Assembly: GCA_005888095.1 (NCBI GenBank) | Contig: VBKF01000090.1 | Span: 1 to 64,000, forward strand | DNA: 64,000 nucleotides | Direction: 5' to 3' | Source of the DNA: Deltaproteobacteria bacterium | Lineage (GTDB): Bacteria > Desulfobacterota > Binatia > DP-6 | Shown: positions 1 through 8,453 of the stretch, in pieces | How the letters are laid out: every line of letters starts with the position of its first letter | Numbering within the stretch: position 1 is the first letter of the stretch | Translations under genes and position numbers: made by a program | Notes under the pieces: model-generated | Databases searched by the model: none | What the model was told of the DNA's origin: nothing | What the model saw: only the letters and a program-made list of their open reading frames with translations

Positions 1-1991
1 TGGTCGGGCAGACGCTCGCGGTGGAGACGGAATCGGGCACGCTGCAGCTTCCCGTCATCGCCGATCCGGCGGTCGACCCGAGCTTCGGCACGGGCGTGGT
101 CAAGGTGACGCCGGCGCACGACCCCGCCGACTGGGAGATGGGCCAGCGCCACGGGCTCGCGCTCCGCTCGGTGGTCGGCACGGACGGTCGCATGACCGCG
201 GAGGCCGGGCGCTATGCCGGGCTCGACCGCTTCGAGTGCCGGAGGCGCATCGTCGAGGACCTCCGCGCGCTGGGCCTCCTCGAGCGCGAGGAGCCGTACC
301 GGCACCGGGTCGGGGTGTGCTACCGCTGCGGCACGGTCGTCGAGCCGCTCGTCTCGCGCCAGTGGTTCGTCAGGATACAGCCGCTCGCGCTCCCTGCGAC
401 GGCCGCGGTGCGCGACGGCCGGACGCGCTTCATCCCGAAGCAGTGGGAGAACACGTACTTCGCGTGGATGGAGAACATCCGCGACTGGTGCATCTCACGC
501 CAGCTCTGGTGGGGGCATCGCATCCCCGTCTGGACGTGCGAGGGCTGTGGCGAGACGGTCGTCGCGCGCGACGACCCGACCGAATGCCCCGCCTGTCGCG
601 GCGCCGCGCTGGTTCAGGAAGCCGACGTCCTCGATACCTGGTTCAGCTCGGCGCTCTGGCCCTTCTCGACGCTCGGTTGGCCGGAGCGCACGGCGGACCT
701 GGCACGCTACTACCCCACCAGCGTGCTCGTCACCGGCTTCGACATCATCTTCTTCTGGGTGGCGCGCATGGTGATGATGGGGCTCCGCTTCACCGGCGAC
801 GTGCCCTTCCGCGACGTCTACATCCACGGCCTGATCCGCGACCCGCTCGGCCAGAAGATGAGCAAGTCGAAGGGCAACGTGATCGACCCGCTCGGGCTGC
901 TCGACACCTACGGGACCGACGCGCTCCGCTTCGCGCTCGCCGCCTTCGTCGGCATGGGGCGGGACATCAAGCTCGCACCCGAGCGGATCGAGGGCTACCG
1001 GAACTTCGCCAACAAGCTGTGGAACGCGGCTCGTTTCGTCCTGATGAACGTCGAGGGTGCCGGCTCCGCCGCCCCCGCCGTCGCCGACACCCTCTCGCGT
1101 GGCGAGCGGCCGCCGGACGCTGCCTTGCCGGACCGCTGGATCCTCTCGCGGCTCGAGCGCGCGACCGCCGAAGTGCGCGAGGCGCTCGACGCCTATCGCT
1201 TCAACGACGCGGCGGTGCGGCTCTACCAGTTCACCTGGAACGAGTTCTGCGACTGGTACGTCGAGGCGGCCAAGATCCCGCTCGGGGCGGGAGGCGCCGC
1301 GGCCGAGCGGACGCGCGGCGTGCTGCTCCACGTCCTCGAGCGGCTGCTTCGCCTGCTCCATCCGATCATGCCCTTCATCTCGGAGGAGATCTGGCAGGCG
1401 GTGGTGGCCGAGGGCTGGGGGGCGGCGCGCGCGGCGCGCTTCCCGCCGAGCATCATGGTGGCGGAGTACCCGCACCCGCTCGGCACCCTGCTCGACGACG
1501 CGGCCGAGGCCGACATGGGGCGCCTGATGGCCCTCGTGCGCGCCGTCCGCAATCTCCGCTCCGAGCTGAACCTCCCGCCGTCGCGGCGGCTCGCCGCCGA
1601 GGTCTTCGCGGCGGACGCGGCCGCCCGGCGCCTGCTCGAGGCCGCGTCGGAGCTCATCACGACCCTGGCGCGCATCGACCCGCTCACGCTCCTCGACACG
1701 CCCACGCGGCCCCGCCACGCGGCCATCGAGACGCTCGACGGCATCGAGCTCTACGTGCCGCTCGCGGGCGTCGTCGACGACGTCGGCGGCGAGCTGCGCC
1801 GGCTCGAGCGGGAGCTCGCGAAGGTGGAGGACGAGCTCGGCGCGACGGCGGCGAAGCTCCGTAACCCGCAGTTCACCGAGAAGGCGCCCGAGGAGGTGGT
1901 GGAGGAGGTGCGGGCGAAGGGCGTCCAGCTCGAGGAGCGGCGCGCGGCCCTCGGCCGGAGCCTCGAGCGGCTGCGCGGGATGGAGGCCTGA
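1..1991 (+). CDS. valS: Valyl-tRNA synthetase, 3' part (5' end lies before the window)
   Basis: Charges tRNA-Val with valine in the cytoplasm. The frame is open from base 3, so the N-terminal Rossmann half and its HIGH motif are off the window. Visible in order: the end of the CP1 editing domain with [13 protein letters not shown], a Cys-rich stretch near residue 200 (CEGCG...CPAC), the KMSKS loop ([15 protein letters not shown], residues near 285), the anticodon-binding helical domain, and a C-terminal coiled coil rich in Leu, Glu and Arg (about the last 65 residues), which is typical of ValRS and not of IleRS. The last codon is followed directly, in the same frame, by the nadC coding region. 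Confidence 0.97.
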   Translation, partial: VGQTLAVETESGTLQLPVIADPAVDPSFGTGVVKVTPAHDPADWEMGQRHGLALRSVVGTDGRMTAEAGRYAGLDRFECRRRIVEDLRALGLLEREEPYRHRVGVCYRCGTVVEPLVSRQWFVRIQPLALPATAAVRDGRTRFIPKQWENTYFAWMENIRDWCISRQLWWGHRIPVWTCEGCGETVVARDDPTECPACRGAALVQEADVLDTWFSSALWPFSTLGWPERTADLARYYPTSVLVTGFDIIFFWVARMVMMGLRFTGDVPFRDVYIHGLIRDPLGQKMSKSKGNVIDPLGLLDTYGTDALRFALAAFVGMGRDIKLAPERIEGYRNFANKLWNAARFVLMNVEGAGSAAPAVADTLSRGERPPDAALPDRWILSRLERATAEVREALDAYRFNDAAVRLYQFTWNEFCDWYVEAAKIPLGAGGAAAERTRGVLLHVLERLLRLLHPIMPFISEEIWQAVVAEGWGAARAARFPPSIMVAEYPHPLGTLLDDAAEADMGRLMALVRAVRNLRSELNLPPSRRLAAEVFAADAAARRLLEAASELITTLARIDPLTLLDTPTRPRHAAIETLDGIELYVPLAGVVDDVGGELRRLERELAKVEDELGATAAKLRNPQFTEKAPEEVVEEVRAKGVQLEERRAALGRSLERLRGMEA

Positions 1992-2069
1992 ACGGCGGAC
2001 CCCGCCACAGACCCCTTCTGGGACCACCCGCGCATCGCGGCGCTCATCGACCTGGCGCTCGAGGAGGAC

Positions 2070-2855
2070 GTGGGCGGCGGCGACGGGACATCGGAAGCCC
2101 TCGTGCCGTCCGGCACGAGGGCCCGCGGCATGCTTTACGCAAAGCAGCGTCTCGTTGTCTGCGGCCTGCCGCTCCTCCACCGCGTCTTCGGCGCGCTCGG
2201 CGCGGTCCGCATCACCCTTGGAGCCCGGGAGGGGGCGCAGGCCGAGCCGGGCGACGTGCTGGCGACGCTCGAGGGCGACGCGCGCGCGCTGCTCGCCGGC
2301 GAGCGGCTGGCGCTGAACCTCCTCCAGCACCTCTCGGGCATCGCGACGCTGACCCGCACGTGCGTCGAACGCGTCCGCGGCACGCGTCTCGTGGTGCGCG
2401 ACACGCGGAAGACCGTCCCGGGTCTCCGGCTGCTCGGCAAGTACGCGGTGCGCACCGGCGGCGGCACCAACCATCGCCTCGCGCTCGACGACGCGATCCT
2501 CATCAAGGACAACCACCTCGTGCTGCGCGGCGGCAGGGTGGCCGACGCCGTTCGCGCCGCCCGCGCGGCCGCGCCCGGGCTGCCGCTCGAGGTCGAGTGC
2601 CGGACGCTCGGGGAGGTCGAGGAGGCCGTCGCCGCGGCGCCCGACCTGATCCTCCTCGACAACATGTCGCTCGCGGGGCTCGCCGAGGCGGTGCGGCTGG
2701 TCGCCGGGCGCGTGCCGCTCGAGGCCTCGGGCGGCATCGGGCCGGAGGACCTGCCCGAGGTCGCCGCCACCGGCGTGGACTACGTCGCCATGGGCATGCT
2801 GACCCACTCGGCGCCGGCCGCCGATCTGAGTCTGAAGCTCGCACCGGTGCCATGA
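2070..2855 (+). CDS. nadC: Nicotinate-nucleotide pyrophosphorylase (carboxylating)
   Basis: Converts quinolinate and PRPP to nicotinate mononucleotide in de novo NAD synthesis. The family signature DTRKTVPGLRLLGKYAV, the GGGTNHR loop and the KDNH segment are present, followed by the C-terminal barrel strand ASGGIGPEDL. The start is a problem. The first ATG/GTG/TTG in frame is GTG at 2070, but the conserved N-terminal helix (FWDHPRIAALIDLALEED) is encoded upstream between 1992 and 2069. That stretch is open back to the valS stop and has no standard start codon. The true start may therefore be non-canonical (ACG 1992 or CTG 2052), or there may be a sequence error. It overlaps birA by 4 bases. 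Confidence 0.93.
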   Translation: MGGGDGTSEALVPSGTRARGMLYAKQRLVVCGLPLLHRVFGALGAVRITLGAREGAQAEPGDVLATLEGDARALLAGERLALNLLQHLSGIATLTRTCVERVRGTRLVVRDTRKTVPGLRLLGKYAVRTGGGTNHRLALDDAILIKDNHLVLRGGRVADAVRAARAAAPGLPLEVECRTLGEVEEAVAAAPDLILLDNMSLAGLAEAVRLVAGRVPLEASGGIGPEDLPEVAATGVDYVAMGMLTHSAPAADLSLKLAPVP

Positions 2856-3820
2856 CGCCGGGCGAGCGGATCGTCGCCTGGCTGCGCGCCTCCACGGCGC
2901 CGCTCTCGGGCGAGGAGCTCGCTCGCCGCCTCGGCTGCTCGCGCGCCGCCGTGTGGAAGCAGATCGGGGCGCTGCGCCGTCTCGGGTACCGGATCGAGGC
3001 GCGGCGCGCGCATGGCTACGCGCTGGCGGCTGCGCCCGATCGGCTCGGGCCCGCGGAGCTCGCGCCGCACCTCGCCGGCCGCTGGCGTGACATCCGCTGG
3101 CTGGCCGAGACCGACTCGACCCAGCGCGTCGCGCGCGAGCTCGGCCGGGCGGGCGCCCCGGAGGGGACGGTGGTGATCGCCGAGGCGCAGACCGCGGGTC
3201 GCGGCCGGCTCGGGCGCACGTGGCACTCGCCGCGGGGCGTGAACCTCTACTGCTCGATCGTGCTCCGGCCGCCGCTGTCGCCGGCCGCCGTGCCGCAGGT
3301 GGCGCTGGTGGCGGGCGTGGCGGCGGCTGCGGCGCTCGCCGAGACGCCGGGCCTCGCGCCGCGCCTCAAATGGCCGAACGACGTCCTCATCGACGGCCGC
3401 AAGGTCGCGGGAATCCTCACCGAGATGGAGGCCGAGGTCGAGCGCGTGCACCACGTGATCCTCGGCATCGGCGTCAATCTCAACGCGCCGCGCGCCGCCT
3501 TCCCGCCCGAGCTGCGCGAGCGGGCGACGTCTCTCTTCCTCGCCACCGGGCGTCGGGTCGACCGCGCCGCCGTCACGGGCCGGTTGCTCGCCGCGCTGGA
3601 GGCGCGTTATGGTCGCTTCCTCGAAGGCGGATTCGAGGCGGTGCGAGCCGAGTGGGAGTCCTACTCTTGCCTGACCGGAACGGACGTGCGTGTGGCCTCG
3701 GCCGAGGGTGAGATGGCGGGGCGGGTGCTCGGGCTCGATACCGACGGCGCGCTCATGCTCGCGCGTCCCGACGGTACCAGCACCCGAATCGTCGCAGGCG
3801 AGGTGACAGTCCGGGGCTGA
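2852..3820 (+). CDS. birA: Bifunctional biotin-[acetyl-CoA-carboxylase] ligase / biotin repressor
   Basis: Activates biotin to biotinyl-AMP and attaches it to carboxylase carrier proteins. It is 322 residues long, the usual length of class II BirA. Residues about 1-65 form a winged helix-turn-helix (GEELARRLGCSRAAVWKQI), so it probably also represses biotin genes. The catalytic domain follows, with the biotin/ATP loop GRGRLGRTWHSPRG and the KWPNDV motif, then a small SH3-like C-terminal domain. The ATG at 2852 overlaps the nadC stop (ATGA), implying translational coupling in a nadC-birA-coaX cofactor cluster. No BirA operator could be recognised in the window. Confidence 0.95.
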   Translation: MTPGERIVAWLRASTAPLSGEELARRLGCSRAAVWKQIGALRRLGYRIEARRAHGYALAAAPDRLGPAELAPHLAGRWRDIRWLAETDSTQRVARELGRAGAPEGTVVIAEAQTAGRGRLGRTWHSPRGVNLYCSIVLRPPLSPAAVPQVALVAGVAAAAALAETPGLAPRLKWPNDVLIDGRKVAGILTEMEAEVERVHHVILGIGVNLNAPRAAFPPELRERATSLFLATGRRVDRAAVTGRLLAALEARYGRFLEGGFEAVRAEWESYSCLTGTDVRVASAEGEMAGRVLGLDTDGALMLARPDGTSTRIVAGEVTVRG

Positions 3821-3822
3821 CC

Positions 3823-4602
3823 GTGCTGCTCGCGATCAACGTCAACAACACCTACACGAAGATCGGCATCTATTCGGGCGCTCGTCTGGCCCTCAACTGG
3901 CGGCTCCAGACGGAACCCGGGCGCACGGCGGACGAGTACGGGGTCTTCCTGCTCGGGCTCTTCGAGGCGGCCGGGGCCGCCGTCTCCGCCATCGACGCGG
4001 TCATCGTGGCGAGCGTCGTGCCGCCGATGAACCCGATCATCGACGAGCTGGCGCGCAAGTTCTTCCGTCAGGAGCCGATGCAGGTGGGGCCCGGCATCCG
4101 CACGGGCATGCCGATCCTCATGGAGAACCCGAAGGAGGTGGGTGCCGACCGCATCGTCAACGCCGTCGCCGGCTACGACCGCGCGCGCAGCGCGTGCATC
4201 GTCGTCGACTTCGGGACGGCGACGACCTTCGACTACGTGACCGCGCGCGGCGAGTACGCTGGCGGGGTGATCGTGCCGGGCATCGCCATCTCGCTCGACG
4301 CGCTCTTCATGCGCACGGCCAAGCTGCCACGGGTGGAGCTCGTCCGGCCGCCGCGGGTGGTGGGTCGCAACACCATCCACGCCATCCAGTCGGGTGTGAT
4401 CCACGGCTACACGGCGCTGGTCGACGGCCTGGTCGAGCGCATCCGGCGGGAGAACGACCCGCAGGCCCGCGTGCTCGCCACGGGCGGGCTCGCGTCGCTC
4501 ATCGCGCCCGAGTCGTCCACCATCGAATCGGTGGACGAGTTCCTGACCCTCGACGGGCTTCGCATCGTCTACGAGCGCAACGGAGGACGAGATGCCAGCT
4601 GA
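3823..4602 (+). CDS. coaX: Type III pantothenate kinase, with unusual N-terminal phosphate motif
   Basis: Phosphorylates pantothenate in the first step of coenzyme A synthesis. It has 259 residues and the ASKHA-type fold signatures of CoaX: VVPPMNPII, GADRIVNAVAGYD (carrying the catalytic Asp of GADR) and VDFGTATTFD. The first phosphate-binding motif, usually DxGNT, reads NVNNTYTKIG here, so the Asp and Gly are both Asn. GTG at 3823 lies 2 bases after the birA stop. The pairing with birA is common in bacteria. The changed motif could mean altered cation or nucleotide handling. Family assignment is secure, activity slightly less so. Confidence 0.92.
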   Translation: MLLAINVNNTYTKIGIYSGARLALNWRLQTEPGRTADEYGVFLLGLFEAAGAAVSAIDAVIVASVVPPMNPIIDELARKFFRQEPMQVGPGIRTGMPILMENPKEVGADRIVNAVAGYDRARSACIVVDFGTATTFDYVTARGEYAGGVIVPGIAISLDALFMRTAKLPRVELVRPPRVVGRNTIHAIQSGVIHGYTALVDGLVERIRRENDPQARVLATGGLASLIAPESSTIESVDEFLTLDGLRIVYERNGGRDAS

Positions 4603-6685
4603 CGAGGTCGCGAAGGTCCAGAACATCGCCGTCGTCGGGCAGGGCGGGGCGGGGAAGACGACCGTGGCGGACGCGCTGCTCTTCGCGGCTGGAGCGGTGA
4701 CCCGCCTCGGGCGGGTCGACGACGGCACGTCCGCGTTCGACACCGAGCCCGAGGAGCAGCGCCGCAAGACGACGATCACCGCCGCCCTCCACCACGTCGC
4801 GTGGCGCAAGCACGAGGTGAACCTGATCGACACGCCCGGCTACTCGTCCTTCCTGCACGACGCGCGCAACTGCCTCCACGCCGCCACCGGCGCCGTCCTG
4901 GTCCTCGGCCCGACGGGGGGCGAGGTGAAGGTCGAGGCCGAGAAGGTCTGGGGCTGGCTCGCCGAGCTCGGCATCCCCGCCGTCGGCTTCATCACGCGCA
5001 TGGACCGCGAGCGCGCCGACGTCGGGCACGCGCTGAAGGACCTCCAGGCGATCGGTGCCAAGCCCGCGCTCCTCCAGCTCCCCGTCGGCCGCGAGGCGGA
5101 GTTCCGCGGCGTGATCGACCTGCTCTCCGGCCGCGCCTATCTGTACCAGGGGGAGTCGGGCGTCGTGCAGGAGGCGGCCCCGCCCGCCGAGCTCGCCGAC
5201 GAGGTGCGGGCGGCGCGCGAGCGGCTGGTCGAGACGATCGCCGAGGCCAACGACGCGCTCCTCGAGAAGTACCTCGAGGGGGTGGAGCTGACGGCCGACG
5301 AGCTCGGGGCCGGCCTCCGCGAGGGCGTGCGCGCGGGCAAGTTCCTGCCCGTCCTCTGCGGGGCGGCGGGCCGCGCCATCGGGCTCCATCCGCTGCTCGA
5401 CGCGATCGTCGACCTGCTGCCGTCGCCGGCGGACCTGAAGCCCTGGGTGGGGGACAACCCGAAGACGGGCGACAGCGTCGAGCGGGCCGCCGATCCCACG
5501 GCCCCCTTCTCCGCCTTCGTCTTCAAGACGATCGTCGATCCCTTTGCCGGCCGCCTCTCCGTGCTGCGCGTCGTCTCCGGCCGCATCCACGCCGACCTCA
5601 ACTGCATCAACTCGGCCCGCGACGTCCGGGAGCGCATCGGCCACCCCCTCAAGCTCGAGGGCAAGAAGCAGACGGCGGTGACGGCGGCGGTGGCGGGCGA
5701 CATCGTCGCGGTCGCGAAGCTGAAGGACGTGGCCTCCGGGGACACGCTCTGCGACGAGAAATCGCCCATCGTCTTCCCGCCGCTGCCCGACACGCCGGCG
5801 GCGATCTCGTTCGCGGTTGCGCCGAAGAGCAAGGCCGACGACGAGAAGGTCATGCAGGGGCTCCACCGCCTCATGGAGGAGGACACGGCGCTCCGCGTCC
5901 ACCGCGACGAGCAGACCAAGGAGTTCGTCGTCTCGGGTACCGGGCAGCTCCACCTCGAGGTGGCGATCGAGCGGCTCAAGCGCAAGTTCGGCACCGAGGT
6001 GGAGCTGAAGGCGCCGAAGGTGCCGTACAAGGAGACGATCAAGGGCTCGGCCAAGGCGCAGGGCAAGTACAAGCGCCAGACCGGCGGCCGCGGGCAGTAC
6101 GGCGACACCTGGCTCGAGATCGCCCCGCTCGCGCGCGGCAAGGGCTTCGAGTTCGAGGACGCGATCGTCGGCGGCGTGATCCCGCGCAACTTCATCCCCG
6201 CCGTGGAGAAGGGCATCCGCGAGGTCCTCCCGCAGGGCATCCTCGCCGGCTACCCGATCGTCGATCTGAAGGTGAAGCTCTACGACGGCACGTACCACGA
6301 CGTCGACTCGTCGGAGATGTCGTTCAAGATCGCGGCCTCGATGGGGTTCAAGAAGGCCTTCGAGATGTGCAAGCCCGTGCTGCTCGAGCCGATCATGACG
6401 ATGAACGTCGTCGTGCCCGACGAGTGCATGGGCGACGTGATCGGCGACTTGAACAGCCGCCGCGGCAAGGTGGTGGGCGTCGAGCCCAAGGGCAACGGCC
6501 AGCAGGTGATCAAGGCGCACGTGCCGATGGCGGAGGTCCTGCGCTACGCGCCCGACCTCCGCTCGATGACCAGCGGGCGCGGCGATTTCGCCCTCGAGTT
6601 CTCGCACTACGAGGAGGTGCCGCCGCACATCGCCGAGAAGCTCATCAAGGAGGCGCAGGCCACCCGGGCCGAGCGGCATGGCTGA
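4592..6685 (+). CDS. Elongation factor G paralogue (EF-G2-like translational GTPase)
   Basis: A 697-residue protein with full EF-G architecture: GTPase domain, domain II, and domains III-V with the ribosome-contacting region near residue 490 (GGRGQYGDTWLEI). Its GTPase motifs are divergent. G1 is GQGGAGKTT and G2 is RKTTIT. G3 is DTPGYSSF where canonical EF-G has DTPGHVDF, so the catalytic switch-II His is Tyr. G4 is TRMD where canonical factors have NKMD. This fits the FusA2/EF-G2 subgroup and not the housekeeping translocase, which is normally encoded with rpsL/rpsG/tuf. Its start lies inside the end of coaX (11-base overlap) and its end overlaps the next gene by 8 bases, so it looks co-translated. 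The role may be specialised translocation, ribosome rescue or recycling. Confidence 0.9.
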   Translation: MPADEVAKVQNIAVVGQGGAGKTTVADALLFAAGAVTRLGRVDDGTSAFDTEPEEQRRKTTITAALHHVAWRKHEVNLIDTPGYSSFLHDARNCLHAATGAVLVLGPTGGEVKVEAEKVWGWLAELGIPAVGFITRMDRERADVGHALKDLQAIGAKPALLQLPVGREAEFRGVIDLLSGRAYLYQGESGVVQEAAPPAELADEVRAARERLVETIAEANDALLEKYLEGVELTADELGAGLREGVRAGKFLPVLCGAAGRAIGLHPLLDAIVDLLPSPADLKPWVGDNPKTGDSVERAADPTAPFSAFVFKTIVDPFAGRLSVLRVVSGRIHADLNCINSARDVRERIGHPLKLEGKKQTAVTAAVAGDIVAVAKLKDVASGDTLCDEKSPIVFPPLPDTPAAISFAVAPKSKADDEKVMQGLHRLMEEDTALRVHRDEQTKEFVVSGTGQLHLEVAIERLKRKFGTEVELKAPKVPYKETIKGSAKAQGKYKRQTGGRGQYGDTWLEIAPLARGKGFEFEDAIVGGVIPRNFIPAVEKGIREVLPQGILAGYPIVDLKVKLYDGTYHDVDSSEMSFKIAASMGFKKAFEMCKPVLLEPIMTMNVVVPDECMGDVIGDLNSRRGKVVGVEPKGNGQQVIKAHVPMAEVLRYAPDLRSMTSGRGDFALEFSHYEEVPPHIAEKLIKEAQATRAERHG

Positions 6686-7220
6686 GGAGCAGGAAGGGGA
6701 GGAGGCGGTCGCCGAGCTCGTCCGCTCGATCGAGGCGGGCTCGGACACGATCAACGTCCCGGCGGAGCTGATCGACGAGCCGGCGGAGGCCGCGCCCCCG
6801 CCGCCGCGGAGCCTCTACGGGCGGATCCTGACCATGAGCATCGCCGAGAAGCTCAAGCTCGCGCTCCGCGGCAACAAGGATGCGCGCGCGATTCTCATCC
6901 GCGACTCGAGCAAGCTGATCCGCCGCTTCGTGATGCAGAACCCGCGCCTGTCCGACGCCGAGGTGATCGCCATCGCGCGCAACCGGAGCAGCGACGACGA
7001 GCTGCTGCGCGTGATCGTCGAGCGCCGCGAGTGGATGCGGAACTACCAGGTGCGGCTCGCGCTCGTGACCAACCCGAAGACGCCGCTCGCGGTGGCGCTC
7101 AGGCAGCTCCCGACGCTCGGCGAGCGCGACCTCCGCATGCTCGCCAAGTCGCGGAACGTGCCGCAGACCGTGGTGGCACAGGCGCGGCGGCTGGTGCTGG
7201 CGATGGGTCGGCAGGCGTGA
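6678..7220 (+). CDS. Conserved hypothetical helical protein
   Basis: A 180-residue soluble protein without signal peptide or membrane segment. The first 50 residues are acidic and Pro-rich. The rest is a run of short amphipathic helices containing GNKDARAILIRDSSKLIRRF, ERREWMRNYQVRLALVTNPK and AKSRNVPQTVVAQARR, reminiscent of HEAT-like or leucine-rich helical repeats. I recognise similar proteins from deltaproteobacterial genomes but know no function. The ATG at 6678 lies within the end of the EF-G paralogue, so the two are probably co-expressed. Confidence 0.75.
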   Translation: MAEEQEGEEAVAELVRSIEAGSDTINVPAELIDEPAEAAPPPPRSLYGRILTMSIAEKLKLALRGNKDARAILIRDSSKLIRRFVMQNPRLSDAEVIAIARNRSSDDELLRVIVERREWMRNYQVRLALVTNPKTPLAVALRQLPTLGERDLRMLAKSRNVPQTVVAQARRLVLAMGRQA

Positions 7221-7229
7221 AGCGGGCGG

Positions 7230-7390
7230 TCAGAGCCACCCCGCCCGCTTGAAGCGCGCGTACAGCAGGGCGCACGCGCCCACCATTGCGCCGCCGGCGA
7301 CCGGGTATGCCCACCGCCAGTGCAGCTCGGGCATGAACTCGAAGTTCATGCCGTAGACGCCGGCGATCAGCGTCGGCACGGCCTCCCGTC
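7230..7390 (-). pseudogene. corA-type magnesium channel, 3' remnant only
   Basis: Reading the minus strand, the last 50 or so residues match the C-terminus of CorA: the pore signature [17 protein letters not shown] followed by a second hydrophobic segment and a basic tail ending at TGA (7230-7232). Upstream of VPTLIAG the similarity stops abruptly, and the preceding codons ([14 protein letters not shown]) look unlike CorA. The roughly 260 upstream residues of a normal CorA (cytoplasmic funnel and stalk helix) are absent. I read this as a 5'-truncated relic. It lies between the EF-G operon and the SGNH gene, in a 254-base gap that otherwise holds only the next gene's Shine-Dalgarno (AGAGGAGG near 7463). 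Confidence 0.75.
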
Positions 7391-7474
7391 TGTGCCCCAG
7401 CGCGCCGGCGGGCGCAATCAATTCGGGCCGCGTCGCTTTCGGGCTCCCACGCCGTCGGCTAGAGGAGGCGGGCC

Positions 7475-8413
7475 ATGCGTGCAGTCCGCTGGCTCGCGGC
7501 GGCGGTGCTGGGATTGGCCGGGCTCGCCGGGCTCGGCGAGGCGGTGCTGCGCCTGGCGGGGTTCGGGCACCCGATCCTCTACGACAACCGCGCGGCCTAC
7601 GGCTACCGCCCGCTGCCGGACCAGACCCGACGGCGCTTCGGAGGCGCGCGCGTCCACGTCAACAACCTCGGGCTGCGCGGCGCCGACGTGACGCCCGAGC
7701 GGCCGCCCGGCGCGCTCCGCATCCTCTTCCTCGGCGACTCGGTGACGTGGGGCGGCAGCTACGTGGACGACGCCCAGCTCTTCGCGACGATCGCCGCCGA
7801 CACCGTGCGACGCCAGCATCCCGGCCGCTTCACGGCGGTGGAGGCGCTCGACGCAGGCGTCAACGGCTGGGGTGCCGAGAACATCGCCGGCCTGGTCGGC
7901 GCCGAGGGCGAGTTCCCTGACGCCTTCGGCAGCGACGTCTGGGTGCTGACCATCCTCGACGACGATTTCCGGCGCGAGAGGACGCACGTGGGCGAGGTGC
8001 CGTACTTCAACGTCTCGCCGGCCATGGCGTGGGAGGAGCTGCTCGTGCTCGGTGCCTACCGGATCGTGACGACGTACAAGCGCCCGAAGCCGGCCGCCGA
8101 CTTCGAGCGCATCGGGCGAGAGGACCTCGAGGTCTACCGGGCGCTCGCCGCGCACGCACGCGCGCGGGGAGCCCTCGTGCTCTTCGTCTGGCACCCCGGC
8201 CGGGCGGCGGTGGGCGGCGCGGAGGAGGTCTGGAAGGGACGGCTCGCCGCGATGGCCGCCGACGCCCGCGTGCCGTTGCTCGACCTCCTGCCGGCCTACC
8301 GGCACGCGGGCGGCGCCGCCCTCTACGTCGACGGGCTCCACCTCGGCGTCGCCGGACACGCGGTCGCGGGGCGGGCGATCGGGGAGTGGCTGGCGGAGGC
8401 GGTGCTCAGATGA
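7475..8413 (+). CDS. SGNH/GDSL-type hydrolase, membrane-anchored or secreted
   Basis: A 312-residue protein with an N-terminal hydrophobic segment (residues about 4-24) that can act as signal anchor. Block I is present as [10 protein letters not shown] (nucleophile Ser), and the C-terminal catalytic block as [12 protein letters not shown] (Asp and His). A conserved NNLGLRG segment precedes block I, as in SGNH proteins associated with surface polysaccharides and alginate acetylation. It may therefore be an O-acetyl esterase or acetyltransferase-like enzyme acting outside the inner membrane. A good Shine-Dalgarno (AGAGGAGG) sits 7 bases before the ATG. It lies next to, but faces, the minus-strand glycan genes. 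The substrate is unknown. Confidence 0.82.
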   Translation: MRAVRWLAAAVLGLAGLAGLGEAVLRLAGFGHPILYDNRAAYGYRPLPDQTRRRFGGARVHVNNLGLRGADVTPERPPGALRILFLGDSVTWGGSYVDDAQLFATIAADTVRRQHPGRFTAVEALDAGVNGWGAENIAGLVGAEGEFPDAFGSDVWVLTILDDDFRRERTHVGEVPYFNVSPAMAWEELLVLGAYRIVTTYKRPKPAADFERIGREDLEVYRALAAHARARGALVLFVWHPGRAAVGGAEEVWKGRLAAMAADARVPLLDLLPAYRHAGGAALYVDGLHLGVAGHAVAGRAIGEWLAEAVLR

Positions 8414-8453
8414 GCGGGCGTCGACGGGATGCCGTTCTCTCATGGGCGCCGGG

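Noticed and set aside
495-2807. Very long open frame on the minus strand opposite valS and nadC
   Set aside because: In this GC-rich DNA the strand opposite a real gene often stays open. The translation is Arg/Ala/Gly/His-rich, matches no fold, and the plus strand carries unmistakable valS and nadC motifs.
4592-6685. Tetracycline-resistance ribosomal protection protein
   Set aside because: The overall layout is EF-G-like, but the loop sequences of TetM/TetO domains are absent, and the divergent G3/G4 motifs fit EF-G2 paralogues better.
4499-6754. 750-codon minus-strand frame opposite the EF-G paralogue
   Set aside because: It is complementary to codons of coaX and the EF-G paralogue, with a biased Asp/Leu/His/Arg composition and no motifs.
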